DNA from: Streptomyces sp. rh34
GTDB lineage: Bacteria; Actinomycetota; Actinomycetes; Streptomycetales; Streptomycetaceae
Direction: 5' to 3'
Assembly: GCF_002551245.1 (NCBI RefSeq)
Contig: NZ_NTGZ01000009.1
Span: 1 to 64,000, forward strand
Length of the DNA stretch: 64,000 bases
The notes beneath the pieces were generated by a model, which saw only the letters and a program-made list of their open reading frames with translations, had not been told where the DNA came from and made no database searches. Made by a program: the position numbers and the translations under genes. Each line of letters opens with the position of its first letter. Within the stretch, counting starts at the first letter, position 1. Below, in pieces: positions 35,471 to 44,230 of the stretch.

Positions 35471-37627
35471 TCAGCCGATGGCGATGTTGTCGAGGAGGAA
35501 GATGGTCGCCAGGTAGGTGTCTTCGGTGCCGGCGAACTCCAGCTTCACCGACTGGCCCTTGTAGGCGGACAGGTCGACGGTCTTCTGGACGTATCCGGAG
35601 CTCGCGTTGGCATTGGAGTAAGTGGCGAGCGTGGTGCCGTTGATCTTGACCTTGAGGGTGTCGTAGGCGGCGTAGCCGGACTCCTGGGTGGAGACCTTCA
35701 GCCAGAACGTGAGCTTGGGGGCGCCGGTGGCGGGCACCGCGATGTTCGACTGGGACACGGACTCGACGGCGTCGGCACCGTAGCCCATCATCCAGGCGTA
35801 CCAGGACCCGTCGCGCGCCGGTTGCAGGGACGAGTTGGTGATGATGTTGTCGCTCTGGGTCCAGCCGCTGGTGCCCTGCTCGAAGCTGCCGTTGGCCAGC
35901 GCGTTTCCGCTGGGGGGATCGGTCGGATCGGGCGTGGGCGTGGGTGTCCCGGTGCCGGGGTCGGGCAGGGCGGTGCCGACGCTGACGGCCGCCCAGGCCT
36001 TGGAGACGAGGTACCGCTCCTGGGAGTTGGTGCCGTACAGGTCGGCGGCGGCCTGGAGGGTGGCGGTACGGGCGCTGGCGTAGTTGGTGGTCGAGGTCAT
36101 GTAGGTGGACAGCGCGCGGTACCAGACGGCGGCGGCCTTGTCCTTGCCGATGCCGCTGAAGGTGTCGTTGTTGCAGGTGGTTCCGTTGTGCGAGCGTCCG
36201 CCGATGGTTTTCGCGCCGGTGCCTTCGGCGGCCAGGTAGAAGAAGTGGTTGGCGATGCCTGAGGAGTAGTGGACGTCCACCGAGCCCGCGCCCGAGGTCC
36301 AGCAGGAGAGCGAGTTCCCGTCGGCGGAGGGGTTGTCCATGCGGCGCATGTAGCCGCCGGACATGTTGAGCTTCTCGCCGATGTAGTAGTCGCCCTGGTC
36401 GCCGGTGTTGTTGGCGTAGAACTCGACCATGGTGCCGAAGATGTCGCTGGTGGCCTCGTTGAGGCCGCCGGACTCGCCGGAGTAGTTGAGGTTGGCGGTG
36501 GCGGCGGTGACGCCGTGGCTCATCTCGTGGCCGGCCACGTCGAGCGCGGTGACCGGGGTGTTGCCGTTCTGCGAGGAGCCGTCGCCGAAGAACATGCAGA
36601 AGCAGTCGTCGTCGTAGAAGGCGTTCAGCACGTTGGTGCCCATGTGCACATACGCCGGGGCGCCGCGGCCGTCGTTGCGGATGCCGGAGCGGTTGAAGGA
36701 GTCCTTGTAGTAGTCCCAGGTCTTCGCCAGGCCGTAGGAGGCGTCCACGGCGGCGCTCTCGCGGCTGGACGCGGTGCCGTTGCCCCAGGTGTTGGAGGTC
36801 TTGGAGAAGGCCCTGGCGTTCTGTCTCGGGTTCGACTGGGGGCTGTTGTAGGAGTCGTAGATGATCGTGCCGCCGTGTGCGGCGTCGGTGAGGGTGTAGC
36901 CGCTGCCGGTCTGGGTGGTCTCGATGGAGACCTGGCCGACGGTGACGCCGTTTCCGGTGCCCGTGACGGTCTGGTGCAGTTCGTACTGGTCCAGCAGCGC
37001 ACCGCTCGCGGCGTCCACGATCACCGCCTCGCGCGAGGCCGGGCCGGTATCGCCCGCGCCGGTGACGGTCGAGCGGTAGGCGAGGACGGGGATCTTGCCC
37101 GCCGCGTACACCACCAGGGTGCTGTCCTTGCTGTCGGCCTTCGCCTTCCTCACGTGCTTGGCGTGTCTCACGGCCTTGGCCGAGGCGTCGGCCGCCGTCA
37201 GCTTCGGGGTGGTGCGGGCGACCTCGATGGCGCCCTGGTGCGCCAGGTCCGAGCCGGTGATCTCACCGTTCTTGGCCAGGTGGACGACCAGGTCGCCGCC
37301 GATCACGTCCAGGCCGCTGTAAGTGCGGTCGTAGCGCACGTGCCGGGCGCCGTCGGTGTCGATCAGCACGTCCTTGGCCACCAGGCGCTCGTCGGGGCCG
37401 AGGCCGAGTTCGCGGGCGGTCGCGGCGGCGTTCCGGCCGGCCGTGCGTATCGCCTCGCTGCGCGTGTCGGCCGTCATCGCCCGGAAGCCGGCGCCGGGCT
37501 GGGCGGCGGAGGTGCTGGCGGCCGCGGTGGACTGGGGGACGGCGGTGGACTGGGTGGCCACCATGTTCACGGAGCCCAGTGCGAGGGCTGCCGCGACACC
37601 GGCAGCCAGGGCGTTCTTGCGGTACAT
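35471..37627 (-). CDS. Secreted thermolysin-type (M4) metalloprotease
   Basis: 718 aa from ATG 37627 (GGAAGG eight bases upstream). Signal peptide MYRKNALAAGVAAALALGSV, then FTP and PepSY-like propeptide regions (SGLDVIGGDLVVHLAKNGEI). The catalytic domain has HEMSH (zinc His pair and Glu) and the third zinc ligand in GGLNEATSD, with catalytic His in DVHYSSGIANH. A Thr/Pro linker (PGTGTPTPTPDPTDPPSG) joins a C-terminal beta-sandwich of about 130 aa, probably for substrate binding and removed on maturation. It is divergent from the large LuxR-type regulator, 178 bp apart, which suggests direct control. Confidence 0.95.
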   Translation of the reverse strand: MYRKNALAAGVAAALALGSVNMVATQSTAVPQSTAAASTSAAQPGAGFRAMTADTRSEAIRTAGRNAAATARELGLGPDERLVAKDVLIDTDGARHVRYDRTYSGLDVIGGDLVVHLAKNGEITGSDLAHQGAIEVARTTPKLTAADASAKAVRHAKHVRKAKADSKDSTLVVYAAGKIPVLAYRSTVTGAGDTGPASREAVIVDAASGALLDQYELHQTVTGTGNGVTVGQVSIETTQTGSGYTLTDAAHGGTIIYDSYNSPQSNPRQNARAFSKTSNTWGNGTASSRESAAVDASYGLAKTWDYYKDSFNRSGIRNDGRGAPAYVHMGTNVLNAFYDDDCFCMFFGDGSSQNGNTPVTALDVAGHEMSHGVTAATANLNYSGESGGLNEATSDIFGTMVEFYANNTGDQGDYYIGEKLNMSGGYMRRMDNPSADGNSLSCWTSGAGSVDVHYSSGIANHFFYLAAEGTGAKTIGGRSHNGTTCNNDTFSGIGKDKAAAVWYRALSTYMTSTTNYASARTATLQAAADLYGTNSQERYLVSKAWAAVSVGTALPDPGTGTPTPTPDPTDPPSGNALANGSFEQGTSGWTQSDNIITNSSLQPARDGSWYAWMMGYGADAVESVSQSNIAVPATGAPKLTFWLKVSTQESGYAAYDTLKVKINGTTLATYSNANASSGYVQKTVDLSAYKGQSVKLEFAGTEDTYLATIFLLDNIAIG

Positions 37628-37805
37628 GACAATCCTTCCGCCGGGCCTCGTCGGGGAAATGCCGCAGAACGTCACCTGGGGTGCGGGGGGTGTTCGGTGG
37701 CAGTTGGCCCGGCTGTGGCCCTGAGGCTAGAGACGAGGGGGGCTGCGGACATCGGGGAAACCCCTTGATCTGGACGGGGAGCCCCGGCGGGCGCACCATG
37801 GCCCG
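37628..37805. promoter_or_regulatory. Divergent promoter region between protease and LAL regulator
   Basis: 178 bp separate the two divergent starts. It must hold both promoters. Short GC-rich repeats are present but I see no clear operator palindrome. Confidence 0.5.
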
Positions 37806-40529
37806 ATGCCAGACTCTGCGATGTGGACGAACGCCTCCCACCAGGCCGGCACCGTGCTGCCGGTGGTGCCGGACAGCGCACACGGCACCCGCCGCGTCGT
37901 CCTGTTCGGGCCGCCCGGAAGCGGCAAGACCACCGCGGCCGGTGTCCTGGGACGGCAGTCGGGCCTGCCGGTCCTGCGGCTGGCCCCGGGCCCCCAGGAC
38001 GCCCGGGTCGCCTGTGCCGGGCTGCTCGAACTCGCGCTGGCGCTCCCGGCCCTGCCCGCCGCGCGGGAGCTGACGGCGGCACTCGACGAGACCGCCGGCC
38101 GGTCCGGTTCCCCGGACGATGCCGGTCGGGCACTGCGGCTGCGCCGCCTGACCGCCGCGCTGCTGCGGGAGGCACCGCCCATGACGCTGGTGGTGGACAA
38201 CGCCCAGTGGCTGGACCACGCCAGTGCGGCCGTCCTGGGCTGGGCGCTGCGCCTGGCCCCGGACCTTCCCGTCATCGCGGCCGAGCGCATCTGGCGCCCG
38301 GGAGTCGCGGGTCACTGGTGCGGTGAGGACACGTGCGCCGTGCCCATCCCGCCTCTGACGGCACCTCAGGTCGCGGCCCTGCTGTCCCCGTTCCGGCTCG
38401 CCCCCCGCGAGGTCACGCGCGTACACGCCCACAGCGGTGGGAACCCGGCCCTGGCCCTGGCGCTGGCCGACGCCTCGCGCCCTCTCGCGGACCGGGAGGG
38501 CGAGGGCGAGCCAACCCTGCCGCCGGCGGCCCGCCGACTGGTGGGCGAGTGGCTGGGAGAAGTACCGGCGCAGGTGCAGGAACTGCTGACGTTCGCCGCG
38601 CTGGACGACCGGCCCGACCTCGAACTGCTCGCCCGCCTCGCCGGCCCGGCAGCCGAGGCCCTCCTCGCCCAGGCCGAGGCAGCGGGACTGCTCGACATCG
38701 GACGGGCGGACAGGAGCGTGCAGTTCACCGCCTCCGCGATCGGCACGGAACTCACGACGCGGCTCCCGGGCGACGCGCGCAGGCTTCTGCACGCCCGCCT
38801 GGCCGAGGCCAGCAACGACAGCGTCCGCCGCGACCGGCACACCGTACTGGCGGCCGACGACACCGACCCGCGGTCGGCCCAGCGCGCCGCCCGCGCTGCC
38901 GTACGCGCCCGGCAGCGCGGTGACCACGCGCTCGCCGCGGAACTCTCCTTCCTCGCTGCCCAGCGCACCTCGCACGACGACAGCGGACTGCTCACCGAAC
39001 GGGCCCTGACCGCCGTACGCGACGCCGCTCACTACGGCGACCTCCCCCGCGGCCGGGCCGCCGCCCGCCTCGTCCTGGGCCACGACACCACCCCCGAACA
39101 GCGCGTCGACACCCTCATCGCCCTGATCGACGCGAGCGGCCGGCACCTGCACGGCGCGGATGAACTGTTCGCCGACGCACTCCACACGGCGGCCGGGCGC
39201 CCCGGCCTCACCGCGCAGATCCTCATCCGCCAGTCCATCTGGGCCAATGTCAACGAGGGCGACCCCCACCGGGCGTGTGCCCTGGCCGGCCAGGCCACCG
39301 TCCTCGCCGAGACCGCCGGCGACACCACCGCCACCGTCATGGCCCTCACGATGCGGGCCCGTCTTCAGCGCGTCCTCGGCCATGCCGACGCCGAGACCAC
39401 GCTCGGCCGCGCCCTGTCTCTGCCACGGGCCGCCGCCATCCCGGTCAACGGCACACCCCAGCACCTCGCCGCCCGGCACGCCCTCTTCGACGACCGCCCG
39501 GATGAGGCCCGCGCCGTGCTGCTCCCGCTGCTCGTCGAAGCCGAGCGGGCGGGTGACGCCGAGGCGACCGTGGACATCCTCCGCAGCCTCGCCGAGGCCG
39601 AACTCCGCGCCGGGCGCTGCGCCAGAGCGCTCCACCACGCCGACCGTGCCCAGGCGCTGACCGACGGGACCGCGCTGTCGGCCGCACCGGCCTGCTACAC
39701 CTCCGCCCTCGTCGCGGGCACCGCCCGGCGCACTGACCTCGCCCTCGTCCACGCACGCCGCGGAGTCGACACCGCCCGGCAGGAGGACAACAAGGTCTTC
39801 CTCTCCCGCAACCTCTTCGCCCTCGGTCACCTCCTCCTGGCCACCGGCCGCCCCAAGGAAGCCCTGGAGGTCCTGGAAGAGGTCCGCTCACTGGAAGAGC
39901 TCCAGCAGGTCGGCGACCCGTCGGTCCTGCGCTGGCAGCCCGAACTCGCCGAGACCTTCGTCGCCCTCGGCCGCCTCGACCAGGCACAGAGCCTGCTGGA
40001 CGACACCCGCCGCACCGCGACCGATCTCGGCAGGGACGCGGTCCTCCCCCCGCTCGAACGCACCCAGGCACTCCTGGACGCCGCCCGCGGCCACTACGAC
40101 ACCGCAGCCCGGCGCCTCACCGACGCAGCCGACCGCCTCCACCACCTCCCCCTCGAACGCGGCAGGACCCTCCTGGCGCTCAGCCACACCGAACGACGCG
40201 GACGCCGCCGCGCCAGCGCCCGCGCCGCCGCGCAAAGCGCCGCCGACCTCTTCACCGCCCACCAGGCACGCCCGTGGGCCGAAACCGCCGCGCACACCCT
40301 CCGCCGGCTGGAAGCCGTCCCCACGGGTGGAGACGCCCACCCCCGCCTCACCTCCGCCGAGCAGCGCTGCGCCGAACTCGCCGCCGCCGGAGCGAGCAAC
40401 CGCGACATCGCCACCACCCTCACCGTCAGCATCAAGACGGTCGAAGCGACCCTCACCCGCGTCTACCGCAAACTCGGCCTGCACTCACGCTTCCAACTCG
40501 CGTACACCGTCAGACCAGCACGTGAGTAA
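37806..40529 (+). CDS. Large ATP-binding LuxR-family (LAL) transcriptional regulator
   Basis: 907 aa. Walker A is FGPPGSGKTTAAG near 35-45; Walker B is MTLVVDNAQWLD near 130, with Asn where many LALs have Asp. A long alpha-helical TPR-like middle (about 350-840) follows. The C-terminal HTH (about 845-905) reads AAAGASNRDIATTLTVSIKT then VEATLTRVYRKLG, the LuxR DNA-recognition helices. LALs are large activators responding to unknown ligands. In actinomycetes this subtype is often divergent from a secreted protease, and it probably activates the M4 gene. Confidence 0.92.
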   Translation: MPDSAMWTNASHQAGTVLPVVPDSAHGTRRVVLFGPPGSGKTTAAGVLGRQSGLPVLRLAPGPQDARVACAGLLELALALPALPAARELTAALDETAGRSGSPDDAGRALRLRRLTAALLREAPPMTLVVDNAQWLDHASAAVLGWALRLAPDLPVIAAERIWRPGVAGHWCGEDTCAVPIPPLTAPQVAALLSPFRLAPREVTRVHAHSGGNPALALALADASRPLADREGEGEPTLPPAARRLVGEWLGEVPAQVQELLTFAALDDRPDLELLARLAGPAAEALLAQAEAAGLLDIGRADRSVQFTASAIGTELTTRLPGDARRLLHARLAEASNDSVRRDRHTVLAADDTDPRSAQRAARAAVRARQRGDHALAAELSFLAAQRTSHDDSGLLTERALTAVRDAAHYGDLPRGRAAARLVLGHDTTPEQRVDTLIALIDASGRHLHGADELFADALHTAAGRPGLTAQILIRQSIWANVNEGDPHRACALAGQATVLAETAGDTTATVMALTMRARLQRVLGHADAETTLGRALSLPRAAAIPVNGTPQHLAARHALFDDRPDEARAVLLPLLVEAERAGDAEATVDILRSLAEAELRAGRCARALHHADRAQALTDGTALSAAPACYTSALVAGTARRTDLALVHARRGVDTARQEDNKVFLSRNLFALGHLLLATGRPKEALEVLEEVRSLEELQQVGDPSVLRWQPELAETFVALGRLDQAQSLLDDTRRTATDLGRDAVLPPLERTQALLDAARGHYDTAARRLTDAADRLHHLPLERGRTLLALSHTERRGRRRASARAAAQSAADLFTAHQARPWAETAAHTLRRLEAVPTGGDAHPRLTSAEQRCAELAAAGASNRDIATTLTVSIKTVEATLTRVYRKLGLHSRFQLAYTVRPARE

Positions 40530-40658
40530 CCCGCCCGACAGCCCGGCATCCACCGGGTTCAGTCATGTACCGGGCGACGACGTCGGGCCCGCACCACCGA
40601 TAGAGTCCGCGGTCGGTAGGCGGACGACCTCCGGCCACAGCACGACGTCGTTTCGGGA

Positions 40659-41105
40659 TTACGGGGTACCGGCCTGTTCGGTCGCACGGGTCCAGGTGTT
40701 CATGATGATGAAAGTCTTGGTGCCTTCCACCATGCCGGTCCGGCGTACGGCGTTGATCACCTGCTGAAGATGCTTCACGTCCCGGACCCGGAGCCTGAGC
40801 AGGGCGTCGGAGGTGCCAGCGATGCTGTGGCTCTCCTCGATCTCCGGGATGCTTTCGGCGATGCCCTGGATCTCGTCGCTGTCGGTCGCGCCGAGCAGGC
40901 GGATCTCGATGAACGCCTGAAGCATGCCCACCCGGCTGTCCTCGATGACCGCCGTGTAGCCGCGAATCACGCCCTCCCTCTCCATGCGCTCGATGCGGCG
41001 GGCGCATGGAGCCGCCGAGAGTCCCACAGCACGCGCGATCTCAGACACGGGCGCTCGCCCGTCCTTGCGGAGGATGTTCAGTATGTGACGGTCGATCGCG
41101 TCCAC
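40659..41105 (-). CDS. Lrp/AsnC-family transcriptional regulator
   Basis: 148 aa from GTG 41105 (GGGGAG six bases upstream; the TTG at 41111 abuts the site too closely). The HTH is in IARAVGLSAAPCARRIERME. The C-terminal RAM domain (about 65-140) has the effector-pocket region SHSIAGTSDALLRLRVRD and a MNTW strand. Such proteins bind amino acids and form octamers. It converges with the LAL gene, and its right side is an empty region, so its target is not evident. Confidence 0.93.
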   Translation of the reverse strand: MDAIDRHILNILRKDGRAPVSEIARAVGLSAAPCARRIERMEREGVIRGYTAVIEDSRVGMLQAFIEIRLLGATDSDEIQGIAESIPEIEESHSIAGTSDALLRLRVRDVKHLQQVINAVRRTGMVEGTKTFIIMNTWTRATEQAGTP

Positions 41106-41671
41106 GGCCAACTCCCCAAATCATGCGCGCCACGCACGAGTCGCGCGCCGAAAGCTCCCCTGCTCCTTGCAGGTCGAGTGAAACACGCTCGACATGTGCG
41201 TGATGATGCCCGGCCTATCGCCTGGGGACCGTCGCCCTGCCATCGTCATGGCGTCCGGGTGATCCCCGGCAGGAGGCCCGCACCGGCCAACCCCTACGGC
41301 GCGGACTCCGACCAGGTGACAGGTGCGCGGGTATCCCCAGCACCCCGCGGTCGGCCCCACATCCTGGGGCCGACCGGGTACCGAGCCAGACCCACCAGCA
41401 GCGATCACCGCGTGGGGACCCGTCCATTCCGCCTCCCCGCGTCGCGGCGAGCTCGCTGTGGACCCGGGGGAGCTGACCGAGGCCGTCCGCACACGCCCAC
41501 GGCGTGCGTCCTGGACACCGGAATAGCCCAGAAGCATCCGCCGCTGAAGCCGGCACTGCAGGAACACGCCTACAGTGTGCTGCCCGGCAGAGCCCCGGCT
41601 GACCGAGATTCCGGCCAGACTCACCAAACCCCACCCCCCTCGTGGCCGCCCTCTAACAACGGCCGCAGCCC
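41106..41671. other. Gene-poor region with one hairpin
   Basis: About 570 bp with no convincing gene. A 10-bp perfect inverted repeat (arms 41349-41358 and 41366-41375) could be a terminator of a gene since lost. The right half reads weakly as protein-like upstream of the truncated gene at 41672. Confidence 0.45.
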
Positions 41672-42469
41672 ATGGGGCTCACCAAATCCATCCAAGGCCG
41701 AGCCCTACGCATCATCCAGGCCCCCATCATCGCCACCGAATCACAAGGCCATAAGGCAGCACTCGGAACCACGCAAGGCGCTCCCCCACCCCACCGTCGC
41801 CGCAGCGCACCACTGCACTTCACCATCACCGCCCAAGGCGAAAGCGTCGGATTCCTCGTCCTTCAAGAACAGGACCGCAGCGACCACATCCCCACCGACA
41901 AGGAACTCGCCGACGCCAAGAAGCACACATGGATGCGCATCGCCCGCTTCGACTACACCCCCTCAAACCGCTTGCGCTTCATCCTCCGCGGCGGCAGCCC
42001 GCACCGCGCCAGCGAACGGGCCGATGTCCCCGACCGACCACTGGAAGACCAACTCGCCGAAATCGCACAAGAAGTCGGCCTCCGCGGCAAAGCCGCAGAA
42101 CAGCAACACCTTGCAGACCAGCAGGCCAGGGAAGCCCAGCAGAGGCGCTGGGAAACCGCCATAGAAGCAGCGTGCACCGCATACACCCACACCTATCGCG
42201 TCAAGCACCTCGAAGAACAAGCAGACGCCTGGCACCAGACCAAGCGCCTGACCGGATACGTCACCGCAGTACGCGACCACGCCACGTCGCTGCCACCCGG
42301 ACAGGAAAGGACAGAGATCGAGGCGTGGCTCGCCTTCGCGGACGCCCGGCTCCAACACCTCACCGAGTCCGCCGCAGCGCCGAAAATGCCCTGCCCACCC
42401 AAGCCCGCCGGCGGCGACCTCAAGCCCTTCCTCGGCCACTGGAGCCCCTACGGACCCCGTTCCTACTGA
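41672..42469 (+). CDS. Mobile-element-type hypothetical protein, probably N-terminally truncated
   Basis: 265 aa. The middle has a beta-rich segment (LHFTITAQGESVGFLVLQEQ). A long charged helix follows (LRGKAAEQQHLADQQAREAQ and beyond), then a helical bundle with TAVRDHATSLPPGQERTEIE, ending SPYGPRSY. I recall similar C-terminal architecture in hypothetical proteins of actinomycete plasmids and integrative elements, which usually have a longer N-terminus. There is no good ribosome binding site at 41672. Codon use (many GCC/CAC/AAG, fewer GGG) differs from the core genes to the right. Function unknown. Confidence 0.5.
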   Translation: MGLTKSIQGRALRIIQAPIIATESQGHKAALGTTQGAPPPHRRRSAPLHFTITAQGESVGFLVLQEQDRSDHIPTDKELADAKKHTWMRIARFDYTPSNRLRFILRGGSPHRASERADVPDRPLEDQLAEIAQEVGLRGKAAEQQHLADQQAREAQQRRWETAIEAACTAYTHTYRVKHLEEQADAWHQTKRLTGYVTAVRDHATSLPPGQERTEIEAWLAFADARLQHLTESAAAPKMPCPPKPAGGDLKPFLGHWSPYGPRSY

Positions 42470-42586
42470 GCCTCAAACCGGGCCATATCGAGCACGACTT
42501 CACCAAGAGGCGGTAAAGAAGAAACCCCTTAAAGGGGTACTCGACACACCGTCACCTGCAGAAACGAGCACCTGACAGCCCATCAG

Positions 42587-42678
42587 AACGTGCGTCAAAC
42601 GTGCGTCAGAAGGGCCCAACGTGCGTCGAATATGCGTCAAGATATCGCCCGTAACGCACACAACGCACATAACGCACA
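42587..42678. repeat. Cluster of short direct repeats beside the right att-like site
   Basis: AACGTGCGTC occurs at 42587, 42598 and 42618, with a variant (ATATGCGTC) at 42630. AACGCACA then occurs at 42653, 42662 and 42671 with 9-bp spacing. The complement of ACGTGCGTC recurs at 31700-31708, just inside the left att-like copy. Position and arrangement resemble integrase or excisionase arm sites. Confidence 0.6.
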
Positions 42679-42690
42679 CTCGCTAAAACA

Positions 42691-42757
42691 GCAGGTCAGC
42701 GGCCTTTTTCGGTGGGCTCAAGGATCGCCACGCACTCGACATGGTGGGTCATGGGGA
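42691..42757. repeat. Right att-like site within the RNA methyltransferase 3' end
   Basis: Counterpart of 31518-31584; identical core 42715-42737. It covers the last codons of the gene, including the catalytic-site HHVEC and the stop, so an integration here keeps the gene whole. Confidence 0.7.
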
Positions 42758-44024
42758 ACAGGTCGAACGCCCGCAGCGTCCGCACCTTGTACCCCCCGTC
42801 CCGGAAGTACGCCAGGTCCCGTGCCAGCGCCGCCGGGTCGCAGGCCACGTACGCGATCTTGCGTGCGCCCAGCCCCGACAGGTGCTTGACGACCTGCTTG
42901 CCCGCGCCCGCGCGCGGCGGGTCCAGGACGATCAGGTCGCACTCCGTGATGCCGGTGCGGGGCAGTACCTGGTCGACCTTGCCGTGTTCGATGCGGACCC
43001 GGTCGAGGTCTCCGAGGTTGTGGCGGGCGTCCTCGACGGCGCGCTTGCCGGATTCGATGCCGAGCACCGCGCCCTTCTCGCCGATGCGCTGGCCGATGGC
43101 GCCGGCGAACAGGCCGACGCCGCAGTAGAGGTCGAGGGCCGTGTCGTTCTTTCGGGGCAGCAGGCCCTGCATGACCGCGCGGACCAGGGTGTTGGCCGCC
43201 TGCGGGTGGACCTGCCAGAAGCCGCCGGAGCCGACGCGGTAGGTGCGGTCGTCTGCGCGCTCGCGGACGAAGGCGCGGCCGTGGACACGGTGGACGCCGC
43301 CGTCCTTCTCGTCGACGCGGAGGACCGAGACCGGCTTGTCCAGCTCGACCAGGGGCAAGCGGCCGCCGGGCTGCGGGGTGAGGATGACCTGGCGGTCGTT
43401 CGAGCCGGTGGCGGTGATGGCCTCCACCGCGGCGATCTGGGGCCACTCGCGCTTCTCGACGCCGAGCTCCGAAACGCCCGGCGCGGCGATCAGGCAGCGG
43501 TCGATCGGCTGGACGTCGTGCGAGCGGTGCTTCCGCAGGCCCGCGCGGCCGTCGGCGTCGACGGCGTACTGGACGCGGGTGCGCCAGGCCGGCACCTCGC
43601 CCGCGGGGAGCTTGTCGCCCTCGGCCGGCATGACCGTGCCGTCCCAACCGGCCTCCTCGGGGGTCAGGCCCGCCAGGCGCAGGAGCTGCTCGGCGATGAC
43701 CTCGCCCTTGAGGCGGCGCTGCGCGCCCGGCTTGGCGTGCTGCCAGTCGCAGCCGCCGCACATGCCGGGGCCGGCGTACGGGCACGGCGCCTCGACGCGG
43801 TCCTTGGACGGCTCGATGATCCGTACCGCGTCGGCCCGCAGGAAGCGGGAGTCCGTGTCGCCGTCGGTGACCTTGGCGATGATCTTCTCGCCGGGGAGCG
43901 TGTGGCGTACGAAGAGCACCTGGTTCTCGGCGGTGCGGGCGATGCAGTGGCCGCCGTGCGCGACGGGCCCGACCTCGACCTCGTACTCCTCCCCGACCAG
44001 CGACGACGTGGGTTCGTTCTGCAT
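42696..44024 (-). CDS. SAM-dependent RNA uracil-5 methyltransferase, RumA/RlmD (TrmA) family
   Basis: 442 aa from ATG 44024 (GGAG nine bases upstream). An N-terminal TRAM domain (EVEVGPVAHGGHCIARTAEN) is followed by an iron-sulfur cysteine cluster (CPYAGPGMCGGCDWQH plus a later Cys in DRCLIA). The methyltransferase part has ALDLYCGVGLFAGAIG for SAM, DPPRAGAG, the nucleophilic Cys in YVACDPAALARDL and the base Glu in HHVECVAILE. It should methylate a uridine in 23S rRNA; the exact site is not determinable here. It borders the accessory islet, and its last codons form the att-like core. Confidence 0.93.
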   Translation of the reverse strand: MQNEPTSSLVGEEYEVEVGPVAHGGHCIARTAENQVLFVRHTLPGEKIIAKVTDGDTDSRFLRADAVRIIEPSKDRVEAPCPYAGPGMCGGCDWQHAKPGAQRRLKGEVIAEQLLRLAGLTPEEAGWDGTVMPAEGDKLPAGEVPAWRTRVQYAVDADGRAGLRKHRSHDVQPIDRCLIAAPGVSELGVEKREWPQIAAVEAITATGSNDRQVILTPQPGGRLPLVELDKPVSVLRVDEKDGGVHRVHGRAFVRERADDRTYRVGSGGFWQVHPQAANTLVRAVMQGLLPRKNDTALDLYCGVGLFAGAIGQRIGEKGAVLGIESGKRAVEDARHNLGDLDRVRIEHGKVDQVLPRTGITECDLIVLDPPRAGAGKQVVKHLSGLGARKIAYVACDPAALARDLAYFRDGGYKVRTLRAFDLFPMTHHVECVAILEPTEKGR

Positions 44025-44230
44025 GAGGGGAGGCTCCAGGGAGAAAGGGGGCAAACGGTCGGGCCTGCGGCCGGACGACAGCCCACCAGTCTACGCGGAC
44101 GCGGTCAGGGTGCTGACCACAAACGGCCCCCGTCGCCGGCAGGTCATGCATGGCCCCGGCCCGTCGTCCGTGGGGCGAGCGCCCTCACCAGGAACGGCCT
44201 CACCACGAGCGGACTCACCCCGCGTTGGTC

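Noticed and set aside
37263..39830. 855-aa reverse-strand ORF
   Set aside because: Antisense of the LAL regulator; GC-driven open frame.
42587..42678. CRISPR array
   Set aside because: Repeats are only 8-10 bp with spacings of about 10 bp and no spacers; they fit protein-binding arm sites instead.
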